A stretch of DNA of 64,000 nt from positions 1-64,000 of the forward strand of contig NZ_QEYE01000013.1 in assembly GCF_003122205.1 (NCBI RefSeq), given 5' to 3'. The notes beneath the pieces were generated by a model. It saw nothing but the letters and a program-made list of their open reading frames with translations. It made no database searches and was not told the origin of the DNA. Below are positions 36,958 to 44,294 of this stretch, piece after piece (the stretch's first letter is position 1; each line of letters begins with the position of its first letter). Both the position numbers and the translations under genes were made by a program. Source of the stretch: Maritimibacter sp. 55A14. GTDB taxonomy: Bacteria > Pseudomonadota > Alphaproteobacteria > Rhodobacterales > Rhodobacteraceae.

Positions 36958-37413
36958 ATGACCAAAGCACAAGACTACACCAAGGCTTTCACCGACATGA
37001 TGGAAGCAATCCCGATGGACTTCAGCGCAGTTGAGAGCGCCATGAAAAGCAGCGCCGTTCTGGGCGAAAAGCTTTCCAAGGTCGCACTGATCGCCGCCGA
37101 GCAGTCGCTGGACATCCAGACCGCCTGGACCAAGGACACGCTGGGCAAGCTGAGCACCGCGACGAAGGCACAGAAGGAGCCGGCCGACTATACCAAGGTG
37201 GCGTCCGATTTCGTGCAGTCCTCGTCCGAAGCGGCGGCCGAACAACTGGCCGCCTTCGCCGAGGTTGCCAAGAAGGCGCAGATGGAGACCGTCGAGTTGC
37301 TGCTGGCCTCCGGCAAGGAAGCGACCGAGGAAGCTACCGCGGCAGTGAAGAAGGCGACGGCCGAGTTCGCCCCGGCCGGTGGTGCGAAGAAGACCGCGAA
37401 AACCGCGGCCTGA
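36958..37413 (+). CDS. Phasin family protein 2
   Basis: A 151-residue paralogue of phasin 1, starting MTKAQDYTKAFTDMMEAIP, with VLGEKLSKVALIAAEQSLDI, QLAAFAEVAKKAQMETVELL and an Ala/Lys tail. The ATG at 36958 has AAGGAG 9 bases before it and matches the phasin 1 start; an ATG at 36952 would add two residues. It is a separate transcription unit with its own promoter and terminator. Division of labour among the three phasins is unknown. Confidence 0.9.
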   Translation: MTKAQDYTKAFTDMMEAIPMDFSAVESAMKSSAVLGEKLSKVALIAAEQSLDIQTAWTKDTLGKLSTATKAQKEPADYTKVASDFVQSSSEAAAEQLAAFAEVAKKAQMETVELLLASGKEATEEATAAVKKATAEFAPAGGAKKTAKTAA

Positions 37414-37462
37414 CACGAACGTCTTGACGATGACCGGGCTCCTCCCTCCCGGCATCGACGGT

Positions 37463-37492
37463 AAAGGAGCAGACCCCGGTCTGCTCCTTTGT
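37463..37492 (+). terminator. Terminator after phasin 2
   Basis: Stem AAAGGAGCAGAC / GTCTGCTCCTTT around the 4-base loop CCCG, followed by GTCGTTTCC. It is a strong hairpin about 50 bases after the stop. Confidence 0.85.
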
Positions 37493-37516
37493 CGTTTCCG
37501 GCGCAGGAAAATTATG

Positions 37517-37565
37517 CCGCAATGCAGAAGAGTGACTTGAAATGCTGCGGTGCAGCATTTATATG
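37517..37565 (+). promoter_or_regulatory. Phasin 3 promoter with embedded PhaR site
   Basis: -35 TTGAAA at 37537-37542, a 17-base spacer, and -10 TATATG at 37560-37565. CTGC-GGT-GCAG lies at 37545-37555 in the spacer, again 8 bases from the start of the -35. The second near-site, CCGC-AAT-GCAG, at 37517-37527 is 28 bases upstream, identical spacing to phasin 2. Confidence 0.85.
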
Positions 37566-37600
37566 GGTGTCAGAGTTCAACACGATCCGGAGATCATGAA

Positions 37601-38008
37601 ATGAGCAAGCAACAGCAAGACTACACCAAGGCTTTCAGCGACCTGATGGAAAGCTTCCCCACCGATTTCAGCGCGCTGCAGGATGCGTTCCGCAATTCTG
37701 CTGAACTGGGCGAGAAGATGACGAGCGTGGCGCTGGCCGCGGCCGAACAGTCCGCCGAACTGTCAAACAAATGGACCAAGGAGACGCTCAGCCGCGTGGG
37801 CGAGGCCACGACCGCCAAGACGGACCCGGCCGACTATACGCGCGCCGCGTCCGACCTGGCTTCCTCCTCGGTCGAGAGCGCCTCGGAAAACCTGGCCGCC
37901 TTCGCCGAGATCGCGAAGCGCGTGCAGATGGAAACCATCGAGCTGATGCTGGCCGCGGGCCGCGATGCGGCGCAGTCCGCAACGCCCGGCACCAAGAAGG
38001 CGAAGTAA
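37601..38008 (+). CDS. Phasin family protein 3
   Basis: A 135-residue third paralogue, beginning MSKQQQDYTKAFSDLMESFP, with AELGEKMTSVALAAAEQSAE and NLAAFAEIAKRVQMETIELM. It is shorter than the others, with a reduced Lys/Ala tail (SATPGTKKAK). The ATG at 37601 keeps the shared N-terminus. It has its own PhaR-controlled promoter and a strong terminator, and lies just upstream of phaR. Confidence 0.9.
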   Translation: MSKQQQDYTKAFSDLMESFPTDFSALQDAFRNSAELGEKMTSVALAAAEQSAELSNKWTKETLSRVGEATTAKTDPADYTRAASDLASSSVESASENLAAFAEIAKRVQMETIELMLAAGRDAAQSATPGTKKAK

Positions 38009-38045
38009 GCCGGCGTTCCCGGTTTCGCCGGGAATTGCCATGACG

Positions 38046-38075
38046 GGGCGGGCCTTTGCCCGCCCTTTCCTTTTT
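38046..38075 (+). terminator. Terminator after phasin 3
   Basis: Perfect 8-bp stem GGGCGGGC / GCCCGCCC with loop CTTT, then TTTCCTTTTTC. It separates the phasin 3 transcript from phaR. Confidence 0.9.
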
Positions 38076-38096
38076 CTGCGGACTGGCCTACGCTCG

Positions 38097-38107
38097 CTGC
38101 ACTGCAA
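38097..38107. promoter_or_regulatory. Near-consensus PhaR site upstream of phaR
   Basis: CTGC-ACT-GCAA, one base from CTGC-N3-GCAG, 16-26 bases ahead of the phaR ATG. It is probably the autoregulatory operator, as known for PhaR in Paracoccus denitrificans. Confidence 0.6.
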
Positions 38108-38122
38108 CAGCGCGAGGCGCAC

Positions 38123-38698
38123 ATGTCCGACACCACCAAACCGCTTCTGATCAAGCGCTACGCCAGCCGGCGGCTCTACAACACCGAGACCAGCGATTAC
38201 GTCACGCTGGAGGATGTGGCAGGCTTCATCCGCGCGGGCCGCGAGGTGCAGATCGTCGATCTGAAAACCGGCGACGACCTGACCCGGCAGTACCTTCTCC
38301 AGATAATCGCCGAACATGAGAGCCGTGGCGAGCATGTGCTGCCGGTCAACGTGCTGACCGATCTCGTGCGCAGCTATACCAGCCAGGCGTCTTCCATTGT
38401 GCCGCAATTCCTCGCCGGATCCTTCGAGATGCTGCGCGAGAGCCAGGAACAGATGATGGAGAATCTCAAGACGATGCCCAACCCGATGTCCTCGGCGATG
38501 GGCGGTTTTGAGGAAATGCAGCGCCGCCAGCAGGAATTCCTGTCCTCGATCATGGGCGGCTTCACAGGGGCAGGCGGCGCCGCGCACCCCGAGGAGCGGG
38601 CCGAACGCCCGAAATCCGCGAAAGGCTCCGACGACCTGGAGGACATCAAGAAGCAGCTTTCCGAGTTGCAGTCAAAGCTGAACAAGCTACAGAAGTAA
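38123..38698 (+). CDS. phaR: Polyhydroxyalkanoate synthesis repressor PhaR
   Basis: A 191-residue repressor. The N-terminal PHB accumulation regulatory DNA-binding domain has LIKRYASRRLYNTETSDYV at 9-27. The middle domain includes REVQIVDLKTGDDLTRQYLL. A Met/Gln-rich region and a C-terminal coiled coil (DDLEDIKKQLSELQSKLNKL) follow. PhaR binds CTGC-N3-GCAG sites and nascent PHA; polymer binding releases it from DNA. All three phasin promoters nearby and its own upstream region carry such sites. Confidence 0.95.
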   Translation: MSDTTKPLLIKRYASRRLYNTETSDYVTLEDVAGFIRAGREVQIVDLKTGDDLTRQYLLQIIAEHESRGEHVLPVNVLTDLVRSYTSQASSIVPQFLAGSFEMLRESQEQMMENLKTMPNPMSSAMGGFEEMQRRQQEFLSSIMGGFTGAGGAAHPEERAERPKSAKGSDDLEDIKKQLSELQSKLNKLQK

Positions 38699-38720
38699 CC
38701 CCGAGGCCGGGAGGACGGCC

Positions 38721-39692
38721 ATGCCCGACATTGCCGGACGCATCACGCTTTGGGGGGTGGAGGTCTTCGTGGCCGTCGCCGAGGAGCGGTCGGTTTCCGC
38801 CGCGGCGCGGCGACTGGACGCCAGCCCGTCGGCCGTCAGCCAGCAGATCACCAATCTGGAGACCGCGATCGGCGCCCGGCTGGTCGATCGCAGCGGTCGG
38901 CCCATGGCGCTGACCGGCGCGGGGGAGCTGTTCTTGCGCCGCGCGCAATCCATCCTCAACGAAGCCGCGCAAGCGCGCGCCGAACTGGCCATGCAGGATC
39001 TCAGCCGCCTGACGCGCCTGCGGCTGGGCATGATCGAGGATTTCGACGCCGAGGTGACGCCGCGGCTTTTGGGCGACATGGCGGAGGAACTCAAGGGCTG
39101 CCATTTCCTGCTCGAGACCGGCGCCAGCCACGACCTCCTGGACAAGCTGGAGGCGCGGGCGCTCGACGTGGTGGCCGCGGCGCGCAGCGGTCCGGCGCCC
39201 GATTGGGTGGAATACTGGCCGCTGCTGACCGAGCCCTTCATCGCCGCCGCGCCGCGCGGCTGGGGCGGCGGCGGCACCGGGCTGCGCAAGCGGCTTCTGA
39301 AGCGGCCCTTCATCCATTACACGGCGCGCCACATGATGGGCCGGCTGATCGAGACGCATCTGGGCCGCCAGAACATCACCCTCCCGCACCGGTTCGAGCT
39401 GGACAGCTATCACGCGATCATGGCGATGGTCGCGGCCGGTGCGGGCTGGACGATCATCACGCCGCTGGGCTACATGGCCGCGCATCGCTTCCGGGGCGAG
39501 GTGGACGTCTTCCCGCTGCCCTTCGCGCCCATGGAGCGCACCATCGCGCTGCATGCCCGGCGCGATGTGCTGGGCGACATGCCGGGACGGATTGCGGCGC
39601 GTATGCGCCCGCTGCTGGAAGCCCGCGTCGTGGGTCCTGCCGTTCAGGAAATGCCGTTCCTCGAAGGCCAGATGCGGGTGCTGGAGGGCTGA
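38721..39692 (+). CDS. LysR-family transcriptional regulator
   Basis: A 323-residue LysR-type protein. The N-terminal winged HTH is at about 10-65 (VFVAVAEERSVSAAARRLD and SPSAVSQQITNLETAIG). The effector domain has the terminal segment AAGAGWTIITPLGYMAAHRF. It starts 22 bases after phaR, so it could be co-transcribed. No divergent target gene is present, as the DegT aminotransferase is convergent. The effector is unknown. Confidence 0.9.
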   Translation: MPDIAGRITLWGVEVFVAVAEERSVSAAARRLDASPSAVSQQITNLETAIGARLVDRSGRPMALTGAGELFLRRAQSILNEAAQARAELAMQDLSRLTRLRLGMIEDFDAEVTPRLLGDMAEELKGCHFLLETGASHDLLDKLEARALDVVAAARSGPAPDWVEYWPLLTEPFIAAAPRGWGGGGTGLRKRLLKRPFIHYTARHMMGRLIETHLGRQNITLPHRFELDSYHAIMAMVAAGAGWTIITPLGYMAAHRFRGEVDVFPLPFAPMERTIALHARRDVLGDMPGRIAARMRPLLEARVVGPAVQEMPFLEGQMRVLEG

Positions 39693-39702
39693 GCCCCGCG
39701 CC

Positions 39703-40899
39703 TCAGGTGCCGTAGGCGGCGACGGGGCCCTTCACCTCTTCGGCGGCGGCCAGGAAGACCGCGGCGATCTGATCGCATTCCGCGCGCGTCAGCCGGGCGG
39801 GCAGCCGTGCGTCGCAGGCGCGCATCAGCATGGCGCGGGTCTTGGGCAGATCCGGCGTCTCGCCGATGAATTTCCAGTTCCAGAAGGCCCGTGCGTTATC
39901 CGCCGACATGCCGAAGACCTGCACGGCGACGCCCATGCGGGCGCTGGCCTCCATGAAGGCGCGCGTCTCCGAATCCGAGAAACCCAGCAGGTTGAACTGG
40001 ATCGAATCGGGCGCGCGCCGCTCGGGCGCCAGCGGCGGCGGCACCTCCAGCCAGGGTGAGGCATTAAGCAGGCCCGCCACATGGTCGTGATTGGCGCGCC
40101 CGTCGCGCACCCGTCGCGGCACCTCGGCAATCTGCGGGCGCACCACGGCCGCCGACAGGTTGGACATGCGCATGTTGTAGAGCGGCAGCCGATTCTGCCA
40201 GCGCGCGAAGCTCTCGTGCAGGACCGGATGTTTCTTCCAGTTGTGCTCATAGGCGCCGGACATGATGACCGCGCGGGCGATAATGTCGGGATCGTCGGTG
40301 ATCATCATCCCGCCCTCGCCGCCATTCATCAGCTTGTAGGACTGGAAGGAGAAACAGCCGATCCGGGCGATCGTGCCGATATTGCGCCCGCCCCAGGTCG
40401 TGCCCAGCGAATGTGCCGCGTCCTCGATCACCGGCACGCCGCGCGCCTCGGCCAATGCCATGATCGCGTCCATGTCCGAGGTCTGCCCGCGCATGTGGCT
40501 GATGATGATCGCCTTGACGTCGGGGGTGAGCTTGGCCTCGAAATCCGCCATGTCGATCCGGAAATCGGTCCCGACCTCGACCAGCACGGGCTGCGCTTCG
40601 GCATGTACCACGGCGGAGGGGACGGCGGCGAAGGTGAAGGCGGGGATCAGCACCTTGTCGCCGGGCCCCACGCCCAGCGCCTTTAACGACAGGAACAAGG
40701 CCCCCGAGCAGGAGGAGACAGCCAGCGCGTAGCGCGCCCCGATGAATTGCGCGAACTCCGCCTCCAGCCTGGAGACCGGCGCATCCGACGCGGCGGTGTA
40801 GCGGAAGAGATCGCCCGAGGCCAGCAAGGCCGCGATTTCCTCGCGCGCGGCTTCGGGGATGGGTTCGGCGTCATAAACGGAGGCGTTGATCTGGGCCAT
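39703..40899 (-). CDS. DegT/DnrJ/EryC1/StrS-family PLP aminotransferase
   Basis: A 398-residue PLP enzyme. The Schiff-base Lys is in FSFQSYKLMNGGEGGM (K189). The cofactor-binding PVIEDAAHSLG lies near 156-166 and PAFTFAAVPSAV near 86. Members usually transaminate keto-sugars in cell-surface or secondary-metabolite pathways. No other sugar-nucleotide genes lie beside it, so its substrate is open. It is convergent with the LysR gene, with a 10-base gap. Confidence 0.88.
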   Translation of the reverse strand: MAQINASVYDAEPIPEAAREEIAALLASGDLFRYTAASDAPVSRLEAEFAQFIGARYALAVSSCSGALFLSLKALGVGPGDKVLIPAFTFAAVPSAVVHAEAQPVLVEVGTDFRIDMADFEAKLTPDVKAIIISHMRGQTSDMDAIMALAEARGVPVIEDAAHSLGTTWGGRNIGTIARIGCFSFQSYKLMNGGEGGMMITDDPDIIARAVIMSGAYEHNWKKHPVLHESFARWQNRLPLYNMRMSNLSAAVVRPQIAEVPRRVRDGRANHDHVAGLLNASPWLEVPPPLAPERRAPDSIQFNLLGFSDSETRAFMEASARMGVAVQVFGMSADNARAFWNWKFIGETPDLPKTRAMLMRACDARLPARLTRAECDQIAAVFLAAAEEVKGPVAAYGT

Positions 40900-41097
40900 C
40901 TTTTCAACTTTCCCGAATTGTAATTTCAGCTTTTCTTACAATATTTGCGGCCCGATCACTACTTCTTTCTAGGGGCAGGGCGAACTCCGCGTTCGGGTCG
41001 GCAAGAATCCTCCGGTCCCGCGACGGAATCCCGGTGCAAGGTCGTATCATGGCAAACGGCGGTTCGTGACCCGCCGCCGATGAGTGAAAGGAAAGCC

Positions 41098-41814
41098 ATG
41101 TACAGACGTGATTTTTTTCTCAGGCTTCTATCCGGCGGCGCGATGGCCGGCTCCGCCCTCGCTCTCTCGGGTTGCGTGCCGACCGACAGCTATGCGCGAG
41201 CGGACCCGTACTATTATCCCGATCCGTCGTACCGCTACTTCTACTACCCCAGCTCGAACGTTTATTATAACGAGATTTCAGGCTATTATTACTATCTGGA
41301 CGGCAGCCGCTGGCGCCGCGACCGACGGCTTCCGCGCCACTACAGGCTGAACCGTGCCGAACGCCGCTTCTTGCGCTATCGCGGCGACCGGCCCTTCGAC
41401 CATAACCGCGATCACCGCCGGGGCTTCTTCGATGACGACGACCGCCGGCACGACCGCCGCCGCCGGGAGGAGGAGTTGCGCCGCCGCGACCGCCAGCGCG
41501 AGATCGAACAGCGCCGCCGCGACCGGCGCCGCGATGAGGAGGCGGAGCGCCGCCGCGAGGCCGATGAGCGCCGCCGCCGCGACGAGTTGGAGAGCCGCCG
41601 CCGGGATGAGGAACGCCGTCGCCGCGAGGCCGAGGAGCGTCGCCGCCGTGACGACGACCGCCGCCGTGACGACCGCCGCTCCGAGCCTGTCTACAGGGGC
41701 GGCCAGGGCAGTGACCGCTCGGGCCGGATCACCGGGCTGGGCAAATCGGGCGAGGGCAGCATCCCCGATCCCAACTATTACGAGAACGAGCGCAACCGCC
41801 GCTTCGGCTACTGA
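41098..41814 (+). CDS. Arg/Asp/Glu-rich low-complexity lipoprotein
   Basis: A 238-residue protein. A signal peptide with a twin-Arg-like start (MYRRDFFLRLL) ends in lipobox LSGC (C26). A Tyr-rich segment follows (DPYYYPDPSYRYFYY at about 36-50). Residues about 110-200 are almost wholly Arg, Asp and Glu in repeats such as ERRRREAEERRRRDDD. A Gly/Asn tail ends RRFGY. The charged region is likely a single helix or disordered spacer. The ATG at 41098 gives the best signal peptide; 41080 is an alternative. I do not recognise a family. Confidence 0.78.
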   Translation: MYRRDFFLRLLSGGAMAGSALALSGCVPTDSYARADPYYYPDPSYRYFYYPSSNVYYNEISGYYYYLDGSRWRRDRRLPRHYRLNRAERRFLRYRGDRPFDHNRDHRRGFFDDDDRRHDRRRREEELRRRDRQREIEQRRRDRRRDEEAERRREADERRRRDELESRRRDEERRRREAEERRRRDDDRRRDDRRSEPVYRGGQGSDRSGRITGLGKSGEGSIPDPNYYENERNRRFGY

Positions 41815-41824
41815 CGTGAGGAAG

Positions 41825-42526
41825 CTATCTGCGCGCCGGGCCGCCGCGTCCGTACCGTGCCGCCAGATCGGCCGGGTCGGCCCCGGCCAGGTAGCGCGCA
41901 AGCGTGCCCACGTTGCGCGCCCCGCGCCTGAACCACCCCTCGGCCAGGTAACGCTCCGCTCCGGTGCGCGCCACGGCGTCCAACGGTCGCATCCGCCGCC
42001 CGATCCTGCGCGCCAGCGCCACGTCCTCCATCAGCGGGATATCCGGAAAGCCGCCGCAGGCGTCGTAAAGCGCGCGCGGCACCAGCAGCCCCTGGTCGCC
42101 ATAGGGCAGCCGCAGGAGGCGCGCGCGCAGATTGGCCCAGCACGCGACCCAGCGCGGTGCCGGGCCCGGCGCGTCGAAGGTCAGGCGGAACCAGCCCGCC
42201 CGGTCGGGATGGTCGCGCATATGAGCGCGCGCGGCCGCGGCCCATCCGGGCAGGAGCACCGTGTCGGCATGCACGAAGAGTAGCCATTCGCCGCCCGCCG
42301 CCGCTGCTCCGCGTGCCAGTTGTCCGCCGCGCCCGGCGCGTCCCGTGACCCAGATGGCGCCTGCCTGCCGCGCGATCTCCGCCGTGGCGTCGTCCGACCC
42401 GCCGTCGCTGACGACCACCTCGCGGATCAGCCCGGTCTCCATCCCCTCCCAGAGCGCACCCAGCGCCGGACCCAGTGTGGCCGACGCGTCGAGCGTGGGA
42501 ATAATGATCGAAACGGGCGCGCGCAT
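41825..42526 (-). CDS. TIGR04283-like family 2 glycosyltransferase
   Basis: A 233-residue GT-A fold glycosyltransferase. VSIIIPTLDASATLGPALG is at the N-terminus, VVVSDGGSDDATAEIARQ near 38-55, and the metal-binding FVHADTVLLPGW near 85. It matches the TIGR04283 group, labelled arsenosugar biosynthesis glycosyltransferase, but no arsenic genes are near. The start at 42526 is preferred over an upstream frame start at 42676 because the fold begins at once. It is divergent from ygfZ. Confidence 0.82.
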   Translation of the reverse strand: MRAPVSIIIPTLDASATLGPALGALWEGMETGLIREVVVSDGGSDDATAEIARQAGAIWVTGRAGRGGQLARGAAAAGGEWLLFVHADTVLLPGWAAAARAHMRDHPDRAGWFRLTFDAPGPAPRWVACWANLRARLLRLPYGDQGLLVPRALYDACGGFPDIPLMEDVALARRIGRRMRPLDAVARTGAERYLAEGWFRRGARNVGTLARYLAGADPADLAARYGRGGPARR

Positions 42527-42590
42527 CTCATGCCTTTCGTATCGCGTATCCCGGCCTATATTACGCCCGAGGCGCAAAGGGGAGAGGGCA

Positions 42591-43361
42591 ATGACCGCCA
42601 CGGGCGACAGCGGCCGCAGCATTCTTGAAATCACGGGCGATGACCGGGTCGCCTTCCTGCAAGGTCTGGTGACCAACGATCTCTCCCGGCTGGCCGAGGG
42701 GCCAGTCTATGCGGCGCTGCTGACACCGCAGGGCAAATATCTGGCGGATTTTTTCCTGGTTGCGGACGGGGACAGGGTACTTCTCGACACCGCCGCCGGG
42801 CTGGCGCCCGATCTGCTCCGACGGCTCGGCCTTTACAGGCTGCGCGCCGATGTGGCCATTGCCAAGACCGGCCTGACTGTCACGCGCGGGTTGGGCGGAC
42901 GGCCCGCCGGCGCCGTCGCCGTCGCCGACCCGCGGCACCCGGCGCTGGGCTGGCGCGCCTATACCGCGCCGGAGGCGGCCCCCGAGGCTGCGCCGCAGGA
43001 CTGGGACGCGATCCGCGTGACGCATTGCATCCCGGAATACCCGCAGGAATTGCAGCCGGGCGAGAGCTTCATTCTGGAGGCCGGGTTCGAGCGGCTCCAT
43101 GGCGTCGATCACCGCAAGGGCTGCTATGTAGGGCAGGAGGTGACCGCGCGCATGAAGCACAAAACCGAATTGCGCAAGGGCTTTGCGACCGTGACGGTGG
43201 AAGGCGAGGCCGAACCGGGCACGGAGATAACCGCCGACGGCAAACCCGTGGGGAGGCTTTGCACCCGCTCGCGCGGCCAGGCCATCGCCTATCTGCGCTT
43301 CGACCGCGCCGGGCCGGACATGCGGGCGGGCGGCGCACGGGTCGGCTGGCAGGGCGGCTGA
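42591..43361 (+). CDS. ygfZ: Folate-binding Fe-S assembly/tRNA-modification protein YgfZ
   Basis: A 256-residue GcvT-like protein with the signature KGCYVGQEVTARM (K176, C178), diagnostic for YgfZ/CAF17. The N-terminal FLQGLVTNDLSRL is also typical. YgfZ uses folate to support repair and assembly of certain Fe-S enzymes, including MiaB. GGGGAGAGG stands just upstream of the ATG. It is convergent with the inositol-phosphatase gene. Confidence 0.92.
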   Translation: MTATGDSGRSILEITGDDRVAFLQGLVTNDLSRLAEGPVYAALLTPQGKYLADFFLVADGDRVLLDTAAGLAPDLLRRLGLYRLRADVAIAKTGLTVTRGLGGRPAGAVAVADPRHPALGWRAYTAPEAAPEAAPQDWDAIRVTHCIPEYPQELQPGESFILEAGFERLHGVDHRKGCYVGQEVTARMKHKTELRKGFATVTVEGEAEPGTEITADGKPVGRLCTRSRGQAIAYLRFDRAGPDMRAGGARVGWQGG

Positions 43362-43364
43362 GCC

Positions 43365-44159
43365 TCAGCCGGGCTCGCGCAGCGTGCCGGCGAACTTGTC
43401 GAAAATGTCGGGATTGGCGGCGATGATCTTGCCATCCTCAAGGATGTCGAAGCCCGGCACCAGCGGCTCGACCAGCCCGCCCGCCTCGCGCACCAGCAAG
43501 AGCCCGGCCGCCATGTCCCAGGGCTCCAGCCCGCGCTCCCAGAACCCGTCGTAGCGTCCCGCGGCAACATAGGCCAGGTCGAGCGACGCCGCCCCCCATC
43601 GCCGCACCCCCGCGCAGCCCGGCAGCAGCCGGCCCAGGTCGCGGATCGTCGCGGGAAGGTCGGCGCGCCCGCCATAGGGCAGGCCGGTCGCGAAGATGCT
43701 CTCGATCATCCGCCCGCGTCCCGAGACCCGCATCCGCGTGTCGTTCATCCAGGCGCCGCCGCCCTTCTCGGCCACGAACAACTCGTCCTTGGCCGGGTCG
43801 TAAACCACCGCCGCCACGACCTCGCCCTTGTGCTCCAGCGCGATGGAGACCGCCCAATGCGGCAGCCCGTGCAGGAAATTCGTGGTGCCGTCCAGCGGGT
43901 CCACGATCCATCGCCGGGTCGGGTCCTTGCCGTCCGCACCGCCGCCTTCCTCGGCCAGCCAGCCGTAATTCGGCCGCGCCTCCATCAATTCGGTGCGGAT
44001 CACCTGCTCGGCGCGGGTGTCGGCGCGGGTGACGAAATCGCCCGGCCCCTTCACCGCGACCTGGAGCTTTTCCACCTCGCCGAAATCGCGCACCAGACCG
44101 CGGCCCGCCTTGCGCGCGGCCTTGACCATGACGTTGAGATTGGCGCTGCCCTGAAACAT
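43365..44159 (-). CDS. Inositol monophosphatase family protein (SuhB-like)
   Basis: A 264-residue Mg2+/Li+-sensitive phosphatase. RRWIVDPLDGTTNFLHGLPH near 82-101 holds the metal-binding DPLDGT, and GLEPWDMAAGLLLVREAGG near 205 the second metal site. GWLAEEGGG provides the upstream Glu pair. It acts on inositol-1-phosphate or related phosphates; SuhB proteins can also bind the NusA transcription complex. The start at 44159 has CGGAGCGG upstream. A dispersed repeat lies upstream of it. Confidence 0.92.
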   Translation of the reverse strand: MFQGSANLNVMVKAARKAGRGLVRDFGEVEKLQVAVKGPGDFVTRADTRAEQVIRTELMEARPNYGWLAEEGGGADGKDPTRRWIVDPLDGTTNFLHGLPHWAVSIALEHKGEVVAAVVYDPAKDELFVAEKGGGAWMNDTRMRVSGRGRMIESIFATGLPYGGRADLPATIRDLGRLLPGCAGVRRWGAASLDLAYVAAGRYDGFWERGLEPWDMAAGLLLVREAGGLVEPLVPGFDILEDGKIIAANPDIFDKFAGTLREPG

Positions 44160-44222
44160 GTTCCGCTCCGATGATGAAGCCCGCTCTATAAGCCCCAGCC
44201 CGCGGAGTGCCAAGCGGGTTTT

Positions 44223-44262
44223 CGCGCCCCTTCTTCTTGCGTCAAATATCCCCGCCGGAGGC
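44223..44262 (-). repeat. Dispersed intergenic repeat, copy 2
   Basis: Read on the minus strand it starts GCCTCCGGCGGGGATATTTG, then ACG, CAAGAAGAA and GGGGCGCG. The first 20 bases are identical to copy 1 at 27067. It lies between the SuhB-like and LysR genes, both on the minus strand. Confidence 0.75.
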
Positions 44263-44294
44263 ATGATCCCGCGGCCCGCAGGGCCGCCGCCCGC

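Noticed and set aside
40970-41097. Possible cobalamin riboswitch upstream of the Arg-rich lipoprotein (GGAATCCCGGTGCAAGG, then a CCCGCCGCCGATGAG stretch).
   Set aside because: The GGTG-AA-TCCGG core and the B12 box GCCACTG are both only partly matched and out of order, and the downstream gene has no link to B12. Short hairpins are present but no known riboswitch fits.
41410-41690. Tandem repeat array or CRISPR-like structure suggested by repeated CGCCGCCG words.
   Set aside because: The repetition comes from Arg/Glu/Asp codons in the lipoprotein; there is no constant repeat-spacer unit.
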